Source: Actinomycetaceae bacterium zg-1166 | Lineage (GTDB): Bacteria; Actinomycetota; Actinomycetes; Actinomycetales; Actinomycetaceae | Assembly: GCA_015679245.1 (NCBI GenBank) | Contig: CP064953.1 | Coordinates: forward strand, 1,550,001 to 1,614,000 | DNA length: 64,000 nt | Direction: 5' to 3' | Part shown: piece after piece, positions 7,142-15,996 of the stretch | How the letters are laid out: every line of letters starts with the position of its first letter | Numbering within the stretch: the stretch's first letter is position 1 | The notes under the pieces: generated by a model | Databases searched by the model: none | Told to the model about the DNA's origin: nothing | What the model saw: only the letters and a program-made list of their open reading frames with translations | Position numbers and translations under genes: made by a program

Positions 7142-9856
7142 CTAGAGATCTACAGCTTCATTCGAGATTGCTGCACGCCCAGCTTCCAGGCGCGCCACCG
7201 GCACACGGAAGGGCGAACAGGAGACGTAGTCAAGCCCGATATGATCGAAGAAGTGGATAGAAACAGGATCGCCACCGTGCTCACCACACACACCACACTT
7301 AAGCTTCGACTTCGTCGAACGCCCCTTCTCCACGCCAAGTTTGACGAGAGCACCCACACCGTGAATATCGATCGTCTCGAAAGGAGAAATACCGAAGATC
7401 GCGTTATCGAAGTACTCGTTGAAGAAGGACGCCTCAACATCATCACGTGAGAAGCCCCATGTAGTCTGCGTAAGATCGTTCGTTCCGAAGGAGAAGAAAT
7501 CCGATTCGTGAGCGATATCCTCAGCTGTCATGGCCGCACGTGGCAGCTCAATCATGTTGCCGATGGGCAGGTTGAGTTCAACACCCGAAGCCACAGCAAC
7601 CTCATTGATGATGGACACAGCCTCATCGCGAATGATCTGAAGCTCACGCACCGAACCGATGAGCGGCACCATGATTTCGGGGCGTGGATCCTTGCCCGCC
7701 TTAATGCACTCCACGCAGGCCTCAGCAATGGCGCGAATCTGCAGCTTGAAGAGACCTGGAATCTTCAAGCCTAAACGCACTCCACGCAGGCCTAGCATCG
7801 GGTTCTGCTCGTGGTTAGAGCGCACAGCCTGCAGGAGCTTCTTCTCATGCTCACTCACGTCTTCACCGCGTGCCTCCTTGAGAGCAAGCTGCGTGGTGAG
7901 CTCGGTGAGGTCGGGAAGGAACTCGTGCAGCGGCGGATCGATGAGGCGCACCGTCACAGGAAGGCCATCAAGAGCGGAGAAAATGCCCACAAAGTCCGAT
8001 TTCTGTAGCGGCATAAGCTCATCGAAAGCAGCCTGCTGCTCGTCGTCCGTCTCAGCCAGGATGACGGCCTCAATGAGCTTACGGCGATCACCGAGGAACA
8101 TGTGTTCTGTACGGCACAGGCCGATGCCCTGAGCACCGAAGGAACGCGCACGCTCGGCGTCTTCGGGAGTATCAGCGTTGGCACGCACCTGAAGGCGACG
8201 CTTGGAATCAGCGTGAGTAAGGATACGATCCACGGCGGTAACAAGCTCGCGGGTATCGTCGTCGGCAGACGCAGCCAGGCCAGCCTCAAGACCGTGGGAG
8301 ATGTAAGTCATCACAGGTGAATCCACCACGGGAACCTCGCCCTCGAACACCTCTCCGGTGGTTCCATCAATGGCGATGACGTCGCCAGCCTTGAAGGTAC
8401 GATCAATTGACTTGACGTAGACGGTGCCTGCGGCTTCATCAACCACAAGATCCTCAGCACCCACGACGCAACAGCGCCCCATACCGCGAGCCACCACAGC
8501 AGCGTGCGAGGTCTTACCGCCACGAGCGGTCAGAACACCGGAAGCCGCCACCATGCCAGCCAGATCGTCGGGGTTCGTCTCGCGGCGTACAAGGATCACA
8601 GAAGCACCCGCACCTGTGCGAGCCAAAGCCTGCTCGTTGTTAAGTGCAATCTCGCCCACGGCTGCTCCAGGAGAAGCCGGCATTCCCTTCGTGAGCACTG
8701 TCTTAGAAGCCTTGGGATCAAATTGGGGGAAGAGAAGCGAGGTGAGCTGCTCACCCGTGACGCGCGTGACAGACTCGTCGGTAGTAATGAGACGCTCATC
8801 GACAAGCTGAGCAGCCACGCGGAAAGCTGCGGCTGGGGTACGCTTGCCCACACGGGTCTGGAGCATCCAGAGTTTGCCCTGCTGAATCGTGAACTCGATG
8901 TCGCACAGGTCACGGTAGTGCGTTTCGAGTTTCGTCATGATCGCACGCAGCTCAGTGTAGGAAGCCGGATCCAGACGCTCAAGGTCAGCGAGGGAAAGAG
9001 TATTACGGATGCCGGCCACAACGTCCTCACCCTGGGCATTGACGAGATAATCGCCATACACACCCGAGTGCCCAGTGGAAGGATCGCGGGTGAAGCACAC
9101 TCCCGTACCGGAATTCTCACCCATATTGCCAAAGACCATCGTGCAGACGTTGACAGCCGTGCCAAGATCGTTGGGAATACGCTCACGGCGACGGTAGATA
9201 CGGGCGCGCTCAGTGTTCCAGGAGCGGAACACTGCCTCGACAGCAAGATCCATCTGCTTACGGGCATCCTGAGGGAAATCTTCACCCGTGGCATCCTTGA
9301 CGATCTGCTTGTATTCAATAACGAGATCCTTGAGATCCTCGGTGGTCATATCGAGATCGCCCTTGTAGCCCTTGCGCTCTTGGAGCCCGTGCAGGGCGTT
9401 AGCGAAGAGATCGCCGTCAATATCGAGCACCGTCTTGCCAAACATCTGAATGAGACGACGGTAGGAATCCCAGGCGAAGCGAGGGTTGCCGGACTGGGCG
9501 GTGAGGCCTTCGACGCTCTCGTCGTTGAGGCCGATATTGAGAACCGTCTCCATCATGCCGGGCATAGAGAACTTTGCACCTGAACGCACCGAAACGAGGA
9601 GTGGATCCGCGGGATCACCCAGACGCTTACCCATCTCCTGCTCCACGCCACGCAGGTGCGCAGTCACTTCCACATCGAGAGATTCGGGCACTGTACCCGC
9701 CTCAAGGTAGGCGCGGCAGGCTTCGGTGGTGATCGTGAAACCAGGGGGCACCGGCAGGCCAAGGTGCACCATCTCAGCGAGGTTTGCACCCTTGCCACCG
9801 AGAAGATCCTTCATGTCACGGTTACCTTCGACGAATGAGTAGACATACTTTGTCAT
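7142..9856 (-). CDS. ppdK: Pyruvate, phosphate dikinase
   Basis: A 904-residue cytosolic enzyme interconverting pyruvate + ATP + Pi and PEP + AMP + PPi. The N-terminal ATP-grasp half starts KYVYSFVEGN and contains KFSMPGMMETVLNIGLN. The phosphohistidine swivelling domain has GGKTSHAAVVARGMG with His451, close to His455 of the Clostridium enzyme. The C-terminal TIM barrel binds PEP/pyruvate, with the catalytic Cys in GVCGEHGGDP. Full family length. The ATG has GGAGGAC upstream. No PDRP-type regulatory kinase gene is adjacent. It lies next to a PTS enzyme I gene, so two PEP-consuming or PEP-producing enzymes sit side by side. Confidence 0.97.
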   Translation of the reverse strand: MTKYVYSFVEGNRDMKDLLGGKGANLAEMVHLGLPVPPGFTITTEACRAYLEAGTVPESLDVEVTAHLRGVEQEMGKRLGDPADPLLVSVRSGAKFSMPGMMETVLNIGLNDESVEGLTAQSGNPRFAWDSYRRLIQMFGKTVLDIDGDLFANALHGLQERKGYKGDLDMTTEDLKDLVIEYKQIVKDATGEDFPQDARKQMDLAVEAVFRSWNTERARIYRRRERIPNDLGTAVNVCTMVFGNMGENSGTGVCFTRDPSTGHSGVYGDYLVNAQGEDVVAGIRNTLSLADLERLDPASYTELRAIMTKLETHYRDLCDIEFTIQQGKLWMLQTRVGKRTPAAAFRVAAQLVDERLITTDESVTRVTGEQLTSLLFPQFDPKASKTVLTKGMPASPGAAVGEIALNNEQALARTGAGASVILVRRETNPDDLAGMVAASGVLTARGGKTSHAAVVARGMGRCCVVGAEDLVVDEAAGTVYVKSIDRTFKAGDVIAIDGTTGEVFEGEVPVVDSPVMTYISHGLEAGLAASADDDTRELVTAVDRILTHADSKRRLQVRANADTPEDAERARSFGAQGIGLCRTEHMFLGDRRKLIEAVILAETDDEQQAAFDELMPLQKSDFVGIFSALDGLPVTVRLIDPPLHEFLPDLTELTTQLALKEARGEDVSEHEKKLLQAVRSNHEQNPMLGLRGVRLGLKIPGLFKLQIRAIAEACVECIKAGKDPRPEIMVPLIGSVRELQIIRDEAVSIINEVAVASGVELNLPIGNMIELPRAAMTAEDIAHESDFFSFGTNDLTQTTWGFSRDDVEASFFNEYFDNAIFGISPFETIDIHGVGALVKLGVEKGRSTKSKLKCGVCGEHGGDPVSIHFFDHIGLDYVSCSPFRVPVARLEAGRAAISNEAVDL

Positions 9857-10283
9857 TGAGCGTCCTCCGTTGGAGCGGCTGAATTGTCTCCGCGTTTGCG
9901 GCCATCTCTAAGGCTAACATCGAACTAAGGTCCCATGTGAACTGAGGATGCCCTCAGCTCTCAGCTCACTTAAGTCCCAGGATGCGCGCTAGGCTGACAA
10001 ACCCGCGAGCATACAGGACTTTTGTCCTCATTTCTTGCATATATGCATACCTCTATCTTTTGCACCAAGCTGTACAAACAGTACAAAAAGTGTGGTTTAT
10101 CGACGAAAGGAAACCCATCTCACGGAAGAAACCCGCGTCAAGGAAGCGCGAGGGGCACGAAGAAGCATGAGGAGGCACGAAAGTAACAACAACCAGTGCA
10201 CACCACTGGGGAGAGAACTACCTCAACCGTGAACGCGATAGCTCAATTGTGAACGAAACTGTGAGCGAGAGCGAGATAGCGCA
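9857..10283. other. 427-bp intergenic region upstream of ppdK with two palindromes
   Basis: No convincing gene. It holds the inverted repeat TGTACAAACAGTACA (10071-10085; TGTAC arms around 5 nt), the 12-bp palindrome TGCATATATGCA (10036-10047), and a small hairpin CTGAGG-atgc-CCTCAG near 9938. The first two are operator-like and lie 180-230 bp before ppdK. No clear ptsI terminator was found. Confidence 0.5.
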
Positions 10284-11957
10284 TCAACCAATGCCAAGTG
10301 CTGCACGTGCAAGAGCACGCGCCTGCACACCATTGTCTGCGTGAGCAACCGCAGCTGCAGCTTCTTCACATTGCGCCAACGTGACAGCACCGAGCTGGGC
10401 TCCTACCCCCGCAATAGCAGAGGAAGCCATAGAAAGAGACGTGACTCCCATACCGACGAGTACACAGGCAAGCGCTGGATCTGCCGCTGCCTCTCCACAC
10501 ACACCCACAGGCGTATCCACCGTCCGTCCAGCCAAAGCCACGTGAGCGATGAGGGTGAGAACAGCGGGTTGCCAGGGATCGGTATATTCTGCCAAATGAG
10601 AGGAAAGGCGGTCGGCAGCCATAGTGTACTGAGTGAGATCGTTCGTTCCAATTGACACGAAATCCACAAGTTCAAGGAAACGCGGCGCAAGAATCGCCAC
10701 AGCTGGCACTTCCACCATGATCCCGGCAGTAAGGCCGCGGCTACGAACCTCCTGAGCAAACCACCTCGTTTCAGACAATGTGGAAACCATCGGAGCCATC
10801 ACCCAGGTGGAGCCCTCGGGGCGCCCCTGGGCAGCAGCAGCGATAGCATCGAGCTGATGAGAGAGAAGCTCCGGGTTGCGCCCAGTGATCCGTAACCCGC
10901 GTACTCCTAATGCAGGGTTGTCTTCGTGATCCAAGTTCGCGTAGACAATCGGCTTATCTGAGCCAGCATCGAGGGTACGCACAACTACCTTAGATTCAGG
11001 GAAAGTTTGAAAAACCTCTCCGTAGATCTTCTTTTGCTCCTCAAAGCTCGGCTCCGTGTCCGCATCGAGGAAGGAAAGTTCTGTGCGGAAAAGCCCCACT
11101 CCTTCGGCTTGGCTCTCAGCTGCTTTTGTCGCTGTGAGGCCATCTTGGACATTGACGAGGAGCTGAATGCGAGTCCCATCCTTCGTCGCCCCAGGCCCAC
11201 GCCAGGAAGCAAGAGAATCTCTCCACACACGATCACGGGCAACAAGTTCGCGCGCGCCTTCAGCCGCACACCCCATCATAAGAGCACCACGTGCACCGTC
11301 TAGAAGTACCGCTTCTCCCTCGGAGATCTCAGAGAGGTGACGAACTGCCACAATGCAGGGAATCCCAAGTTGGCGAGCAATGATAGCCGTGTGGCTCGTC
11401 GGCCCTCCACGTTCCGTCGCTATGGCAACGATGAGGTGAGGATCCAATCCCGCTGTATCGGCTGGGGCGAGATCGTCGGCCAGGAGGATCGAAGGCGTAG
11501 CAGGAGCGGGGACACCTGGTTCGGGGCGCCCTTCAAGCTCAGCTACCACACGATCGCGCACATCACGAAGATCCGTGACACGCTCGGCCATGAGGCCACC
11601 GGCCTTGAGAAAAAGATCAATGAAGTGATCCGTGGCACGCACAAGCGCCTGGACAGCCGGAACACCCTGGGCGATGAGCTTGCCTACCTCCTTGCGGATG
11701 CCACGATCCTTGGCGAGAGCCGCTGTCATTTTAAGAACATCGGAAGTTTGACCGATCGTTACTTCACCGCGTGCCAGGAGACGATCAGAGACAGCCTGAG
11801 CTGCAGAGACATAGGCCTCGAAAGCCGCCGGGCGCTCAGAATCGGGGAGAGAAGGAGCACTAGGGGACGGAACTGCTGGTCGCACAACCCACAGTGCCGG
11901 TGCATACGCCATTCCAGAGACAACTGGCGTTCCGAAGATCTCACGAGATTGTTCCAT
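10284..11957 (-). CDS. ptsI: PTS enzyme I (PEP-protein phosphotransferase)
   Basis: A 557-residue enzyme I that takes phosphate from PEP and gives it to HPr, feeding PTS sugar uptake. The phosphohistidine motif GGPTSHTAIIARQLG places the active His at residue 189, the same number as in E. coli. The C-terminal PEP-binding barrel has GIMVEVPAVAI and the catalytic Cys in GVCGEAAADP. Full length. The ATG has AAGGAGG at good spacing. No HPr or enzyme II gene is adjacent, so the other PTS parts must be elsewhere. It is the only PTS component here, so it does not show that the neighbouring sugar locus uses a PTS. Confidence 0.95.
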   Translation of the reverse strand: MEQSREIFGTPVVSGMAYAPALWVVRPAVPSPSAPSLPDSERPAAFEAYVSAAQAVSDRLLARGEVTIGQTSDVLKMTAALAKDRGIRKEVGKLIAQGVPAVQALVRATDHFIDLFLKAGGLMAERVTDLRDVRDRVVAELEGRPEPGVPAPATPSILLADDLAPADTAGLDPHLIVAIATERGGPTSHTAIIARQLGIPCIVAVRHLSEISEGEAVLLDGARGALMMGCAAEGARELVARDRVWRDSLASWRGPGATKDGTRIQLLVNVQDGLTATKAAESQAEGVGLFRTELSFLDADTEPSFEEQKKIYGEVFQTFPESKVVVRTLDAGSDKPIVYANLDHEDNPALGVRGLRITGRNPELLSHQLDAIAAAAQGRPEGSTWVMAPMVSTLSETRWFAQEVRSRGLTAGIMVEVPAVAILAPRFLELVDFVSIGTNDLTQYTMAADRLSSHLAEYTDPWQPAVLTLIAHVALAGRTVDTPVGVCGEAAADPALACVLVGMGVTSLSMASSAIAGVGAQLGAVTLAQCEEAAAAVAHADNGVQARALARAALGIG

Positions 11958-12262
11958 GTCGCGTTCCTCCTTACAGCCCGGATTGGCACGCCATGAGGCT
12001 CACCAGGCACTTCTCTAGCCTAACGCAGCCTCGGATCGCTGTGCGTTTTACCGCTGCTTCACCCACGCGCACCACCCGATCTCAACTAGTGCTTATCGCA
12101 CCCATCCCATCCCCCATCCCATCACCTCATGCACGCTGCACGCACGGCACACAGCTTCCTCGACACTGCCTACAACACGGCAGCACCCTGGGAAGACGGA
12201 AATCTGACAAAGAAAAGACTGGGCGAACACTACCGACACCACCGAAAATAAACCCAGCACAC

Positions 12263-12288
12263 CCGACCCAGACACACTTTTGGCCTTT
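12263..12288 (+). repeat. Interspersed intergenic repeat, copy 1
   Basis: A 26-nt segment whose core ACCCAGACACA-y-TTTTGGCCTTT recurs in inverted orientation at 30539-30564 (24 of 26 positions by eye). Both copies are intergenic and near transcript ends. CTTTGGCCTTTAAG recurs once more at ~12311-12324. Confidence 0.6.
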
Positions 12289-12343
12289 CATTCCTTTGGG
12301 TCTTTAACCCCTTTGGCCTTTAAGAAGATTTCTGCATATATGT

Positions 12344-12384
12344 AAAAGCGGGACGAGAGCTGGTTGTCCCAGTCCTCGCCCCGC
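12344..12384 (-). terminator. Terminator of the carbohydrate operon
   Basis: A 10-bp stem (12348-12357 with 12375-12384, one G-U pair) followed on the minus strand by TTTTA, 43 bp after the last gene of the operon. Confidence 0.8.
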
Positions 12385-12426
12385 GAGATTCTCAAGCTGG
12401 CTTTAGTCCAGCTCCAGAACGTAGTT

Positions 12427-13494
12427 TTACTTTAGCCCCTGAAAGAATTTATCCCACGGCATCTCAAGCGGTGCATCCTCCGCTACCACCGAGTAGAGGA
12501 AACGGCACAGTGGGTACTCATCCGGCCCGATAACACCACGCTCAGTGAGTGAGCCGAGAGCCTTTCCGATCACCTTGATGGCAGCCACTCCTTCAAGAGT
12601 TACGCCCTTCATGTATCGCTCCTGCACCTCGGAGAAGGGAATACCCTCACCTACGAAAGCGCCAGCCTTGACGTTACGCCCACCCATGGAGGTGACGAAC
12701 ATATCGCCGACTCCACCTAGACCATCACCTGTCTCAGGGTTGCCACCCATGAGCTTAATGAAGGAGCGCAGTTCCTTCTGCCCCTGGGCAAATACTGCTG
12801 CACCGTAGTTGTACATGACGTAGCGGTCGTTCTCCTTGCCAGCCTTGCGCAGAAGTCCCTGAGCAAAGCCAGCAGCGAAAGCGTACACGTTCTTCGTCGC
12901 AGCACCAGTTTCGTGCCCGACGAAATCCGTAGAAGTCCACACGTGGTAGTAGTCCGTGCGGAAGAGTTGCGCAAGGTACTCCACGTCCTCAGCTTTCTCG
13001 CCACAGAACACGACACAAGTGTCGTGGTGAACCGCAAGCTCGCCTGCGATAGACGGGCCGACGATAGCATTCCACGAAATCTGCTCAGCAAGCTCGGGGT
13101 CGAAGTACGAGCGGATCACGTCGGGAAGGATGTGAAGTGTGCCATCCTCATCAGCGCGCATACCTTTCGTCACCGTGAGGAGCTTCTGACCCGGTTTCAT
13201 GAGCCCAGCAAGCTGCTCACCTGCCCACTCAATACCAAACGAATTGACACCACACATGACGACATCAGCATCAGCAATAGCTGTGGCTGCGTCCTCAAGT
13301 TGGAAGGCTGTGATGCCCTCGTTCACTTTGAGACCAAGATCCGGGTGGATACCCGTCTTCTGGATCGAATCGATAATCTCCCGGTCGAGGAAAGTACCGA
13401 TGAGGCGAACATCATTTCCATTTTCTGATGCTGGAAACGACAGAGCCGTAGCCATAATGCCGGTTCCTAGAACAGCAATCTTTGCCAACGTCAT
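12427..13494 (-). CDS. GpsA-like NAD(P)-dependent polyol/glycerol-3-phosphate dehydrogenase
   Basis: A 355-residue protein of the NAD-dependent glycerol-3-phosphate dehydrogenase superfamily. The Rossmann motif AVLGTGIMATALS sits at the N-terminus, VTKGMRAD and VGPSIAGELA are family motifs, and GHETGAATKNVYAFAAGFAQG contains the catalytic Lys region (usual form ALKNV). Being last in a pentose/polyol operon, it more likely acts on a related phosphorylated polyol or ketose than on lipid-precursor G3P; this is inference. I chose the ATG at 13494. The TTG at 13488 has a better spaced AAGGA and would give MAKIAVLG, so the true start may be 6 nt later. A terminator follows. Confidence 0.85.
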   Translation of the reverse strand: MTLAKIAVLGTGIMATALSFPASENGNDVRLIGTFLDREIIDSIQKTGIHPDLGLKVNEGITAFQLEDAATAIADADVVMCGVNSFGIEWAGEQLAGLMKPGQKLLTVTKGMRADEDGTLHILPDVIRSYFDPELAEQISWNAIVGPSIAGELAVHHDTCVVFCGEKAEDVEYLAQLFRTDYYHVWTSTDFVGHETGAATKNVYAFAAGFAQGLLRKAGKENDRYVMYNYGAAVFAQGQKELRSFIKLMGGNPETGDGLGGVGDMFVTSMGGRNVKAGAFVGEGIPFSEVQERYMKGVTLEGVAAIKVIGKALGSLTERGVIGPDEYPLCRFLYSVVAEDAPLEMPWDKFFQGLK

Positions 13495-13533
13495 CCTTTC
13501 AACATGCGGAGCCAAAAAGGTTCCGCTTTACTA

Positions 13534-14235
13534 TCAATGTTGGCCGTAAACATTCTGGTAACGGTCATAGAGAGCATCAATATGTTCCTGAGCTACCGGA
13601 ACCACAGTTCCCAATTGCTCAGCAGCTGCAACTGTTCGCGCAACCTCCTCGACCATCACCGCTGCTTTAACTGCGGCCTCAGCGTTCTTTCCAATGGTGA
13701 AAGGACCGTGGTTAGCCATGAGGACGGCTGGAGAGCGCGATTCCTTGAGCGTTTCCACGATACCGCGCCCGATAGAGTCATCACCAATAATTGCGAAGGG
13801 ACCTACCGGAATTTCGCCACCGAATTCGTCACCCATCATCGTCAGGACACATGGAATAGGACGATGAACCGCGGCGAAGGCTGTGGCATAGGTGGAATGG
13901 GTGTGAACCACGCCTCCAACCTGGGGCATATGCCGGTACACGTAGGCGTGTGCCGCTGTGTCCGACGAAGGCGAAAGAGAGGCGGGGGTGCCGTCCTCGA
14001 TTTTCTTCCCGTCCAGGGTGCACACCACCATCGTGTGTGCACTGAGTTCGTCGTAGCGCACTCCGGAAGGTTTAATGACAAAAAGATTCGTGCCCTCGAC
14101 GCGCTCGGAGACATTTCCTGCCGTCCAGACGACGAGGCTATTGGCGGGTAGCTCACCGTGAAGGAGAGCTACCCGCTCCCTCGTCGTTTGAACGCGTGCC
14201 TGAATATCTTCAGGCAACTCGTCCAGTCGAATCAC
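13534..14235 (-). CDS. L-ribulose-5-phosphate 4-epimerase / class II aldolase family (AraD-like)
   Basis: A 233-residue zinc enzyme of the AraD/FucA family. Visible motifs are WTAGNVSERV, KPSGVRY (substrate phosphate binding), HTHSTYATAF (metal-binding His pair) and ANHGPFTIG. Family members convert L-ribulose 5-phosphate to D-xylulose 5-phosphate or cleave ketose phosphates. Beside a ribulokinase, epimerisation of L-ribulose 5-phosphate is the best guess. It starts with GTG overlapping the kinase stop by 4 nt (GTGA), showing translational coupling. Confidence 0.9.
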   Translation of the reverse strand: MIRLDELPEDIQARVQTTRERVALLHGELPANSLVVWTAGNVSERVEGTNLFVIKPSGVRYDELSAHTMVVCTLDGKKIEDGTPASLSPSSDTAAHAYVYRHMPQVGGVVHTHSTYATAFAAVHRPIPCVLTMMGDEFGGEIPVGPFAIIGDDSIGRGIVETLKESRSPAVLMANHGPFTIGKNAEAAVKAAVMVEEVARTVAAAEQLGTVVPVAQEHIDALYDRYQNVYGQH

Positions 14236-15959
14236 TTCGTTTCCTTCTTTGCCTCTTCTGCGGCGGCTTTTGCCTCAAGCTCAGCCGTTGTGCGATCGCG
14301 GAAAATCCGTGCACGGATGTCCTTGAGACGATGCATGGGCGATTCGCCCTGCGTGTAACGGCCAAAGAAATCGTGAAGTTCCTTGTAGATCGCGTAGATC
14401 TCGTCGTACTTCACCGAATCCTCAAGGTTGGGGGTGTAGGCGTTCTTCTCCACGTGTGCCATCGCGTCGGCAGCGGCGAACACGTCGGAGTACACACCAG
14501 CGGCCACGGCAGCAAAGATCGCTGAGCCGAGAGCACCAGCTTGATCCGACTTCGATACAGTCACAGGGCGGCGAGTAATTGTGGAGAGGAGCTGCATGTA
14601 GAACTCGTTCTTCAGCAGGCCACCTGCGGCCACAATTTCATCGACCTTGATGCCATGTGCCTCGAAGTTGTCGATAATAACGCGGCAGCCGAAGGCCGTA
14701 GCTTCGAGCAGCGAACGGTAGATCTCCTCCGGTCGGGTGGTGAGAGTCTGCCCCATCGTGAGGCCGGAAAGGCGCGCATCAGCGAGGATGGAACGGTTAC
14801 CGTTGTGCCAGTCGAGGGAGACGAGACCGTGCTCGCCTACTTCCTGATCCTTGGAGAGCTCGACGAGGAGTTGGTGGACCGAGATGCCCTTCGTGGCGGC
14901 CTCGTCCTTGTACTTCTGCGGCACACAGTTATCGACGAACCAACCGAAGATATCACCCACGGCTGTCTGGCCACCTTCAAAGCCCCAGTAGCCGTCCACA
15001 GCCCCACCGTCAACGATACCGAAAACGCCGGGGCAATCGCGGTACTCTTCGCCGTTGAGGACGTAGCAGCAGGACGTACCAAGAATGGCGGTGAGCTGCC
15101 CTGGACGTACAGCATTCACACCGGCGACGACGACGTGCGCATCAATGTTGCCAGCGGCCACAGCAATGCCCTCAGGCAAGCCCATGAGCTTTGCAAACTC
15201 TTTGTTGAGACCACCGACCTTGCCACCGAGTGGCACGATCGGGTAATCCATCTTGTCCTCGAACATGGTGCCGAATCCGGGCTTGACGGCTTCAAGGTAC
15301 TCGTGCGAGGGGAAGGTGCCATCTTGGAGCATACGCTTATAGCCCGAATCACCAGCTGCGCCGGTGAGGCGACCCGTCATCCTCCATGTGAGCCAATCCA
15401 GGAGGTTCACCACGTAGTCGGTTGCCTCGTAGACATCGGGAGCCATCTCGAATACTTCGAGTACCTTGGGCAGGAGCAGCTCGGAAGAAAGGACACCACC
15501 GTAGCGTGAGAGCCATTCCTCACGGCGAGCCTGAGCGATCTGAACAAGGCGGTTGGCCTGATCCTGAGCACCATGGTGCTTCCAGAGTTTGACGTAGGCG
15601 TGGATATTGTTCTCAAAGCCAGGCTTTTCACACAGTGGAGTGCCTTCCTTATCCGTGAAGAACACGGTTGCGGAGGTGGCATCCACACCGATGCCGACGA
15701 TGTCCTGAGGGTCAATGCCAGCATCCTTGACAGCACCTGGCACCGATTCGCGTAGAACCTTGATGTAATCGGCTGGGTTCTGTAGGGCAAATTCTGGCGG
15801 AAGAACTTGGTTATCACCTGCAGTGAGGGTGCGATCCATAACGCCGTGAGGGTACTCGGTGACGTGAGTGCCCACCTGTTCGCCATTTGCGGCGTCCACA
15901 ACAACAGCACGCCCGGAGAGCGTACCGAAATCGATACCGACGAGGTACTTCTTGGACAT
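14232..15959 (-). CDS. Ribulokinase (FGGY family, AraB type)
   Basis: A 575-residue sugar kinase. The N-terminal phosphate motif GIDFGTLSGRAVVVD with TLSGRA is the AraB signature. IGVDATSATVFF, GNIDAHVVVAGV and the C-terminal AAGGLLKNEFYMQLLS match FGGY kinases. It should phosphorylate ribulose (L- or D-) using ATP. The ATG at 15959 is preceded by AAGGAG. The C-terminus ends in an Ala/Glu/Lys-rich helix. It lies between the AraM-like dehydrogenase (37 bp upstream) and the epimerase (4-nt overlap). No araA isomerase is in the window, so the substrate may enter as a ketose or come from a polyol. Confidence 0.92.
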   Translation of the reverse strand: MSKKYLVGIDFGTLSGRAVVVDAANGEQVGTHVTEYPHGVMDRTLTAGDNQVLPPEFALQNPADYIKVLRESVPGAVKDAGIDPQDIVGIGVDATSATVFFTDKEGTPLCEKPGFENNIHAYVKLWKHHGAQDQANRLVQIAQARREEWLSRYGGVLSSELLLPKVLEVFEMAPDVYEATDYVVNLLDWLTWRMTGRLTGAAGDSGYKRMLQDGTFPSHEYLEAVKPGFGTMFEDKMDYPIVPLGGKVGGLNKEFAKLMGLPEGIAVAAGNIDAHVVVAGVNAVRPGQLTAILGTSCCYVLNGEEYRDCPGVFGIVDGGAVDGYWGFEGGQTAVGDIFGWFVDNCVPQKYKDEAATKGISVHQLLVELSKDQEVGEHGLVSLDWHNGNRSILADARLSGLTMGQTLTTRPEEIYRSLLEATAFGCRVIIDNFEAHGIKVDEIVAAGGLLKNEFYMQLLSTITRRPVTVSKSDQAGALGSAIFAAVAAGVYSDVFAAADAMAHVEKNAYTPNLEDSVKYDEIYAIYKELHDFFGRYTQGESPMHRLKDIRARIFRDRTTAELEAKAAAEEAKKETK

Positions 15960-15996
15960 TGTTTTCTCCTTATGAATTGTACAAGGGGATTCAGTT

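Larger units (their letters stand above)
11958..12426. other. 469-bp intergenic region upstream of ptsI
   Basis: No gene seen. The part nearest ptsI should hold its promoter, but I cannot pick one. A C/A-rich stretch with repeated CCCATCCCATC lies near 12100-12120. A sequence shared with 30539-30564 lies at 12263-12288, and a terminator for the sugar operon at 12344-12384. Confidence 0.5.

Noticed and set aside
9982-10232. Two ~60-residue frames between ptsI and ppdK
   Set aside because: They overlap each other, have no ribosome site and no recognisable product, and span the palindromes of the control region.
11894-12307. A 137-residue plus-strand frame upstream of ptsI
   Set aside because: It is rich in Pro, Thr and His from C/A-rich DNA, with no start signal. 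Noise in a promoter region.
12427-13494. Housekeeping GpsA for phospholipid synthesis
   Set aside because: Its position as the last gene of a sugar-phosphate operon, and a divergent active-site region (AATKNV rather than ALKNV), make a specialised role more likely.
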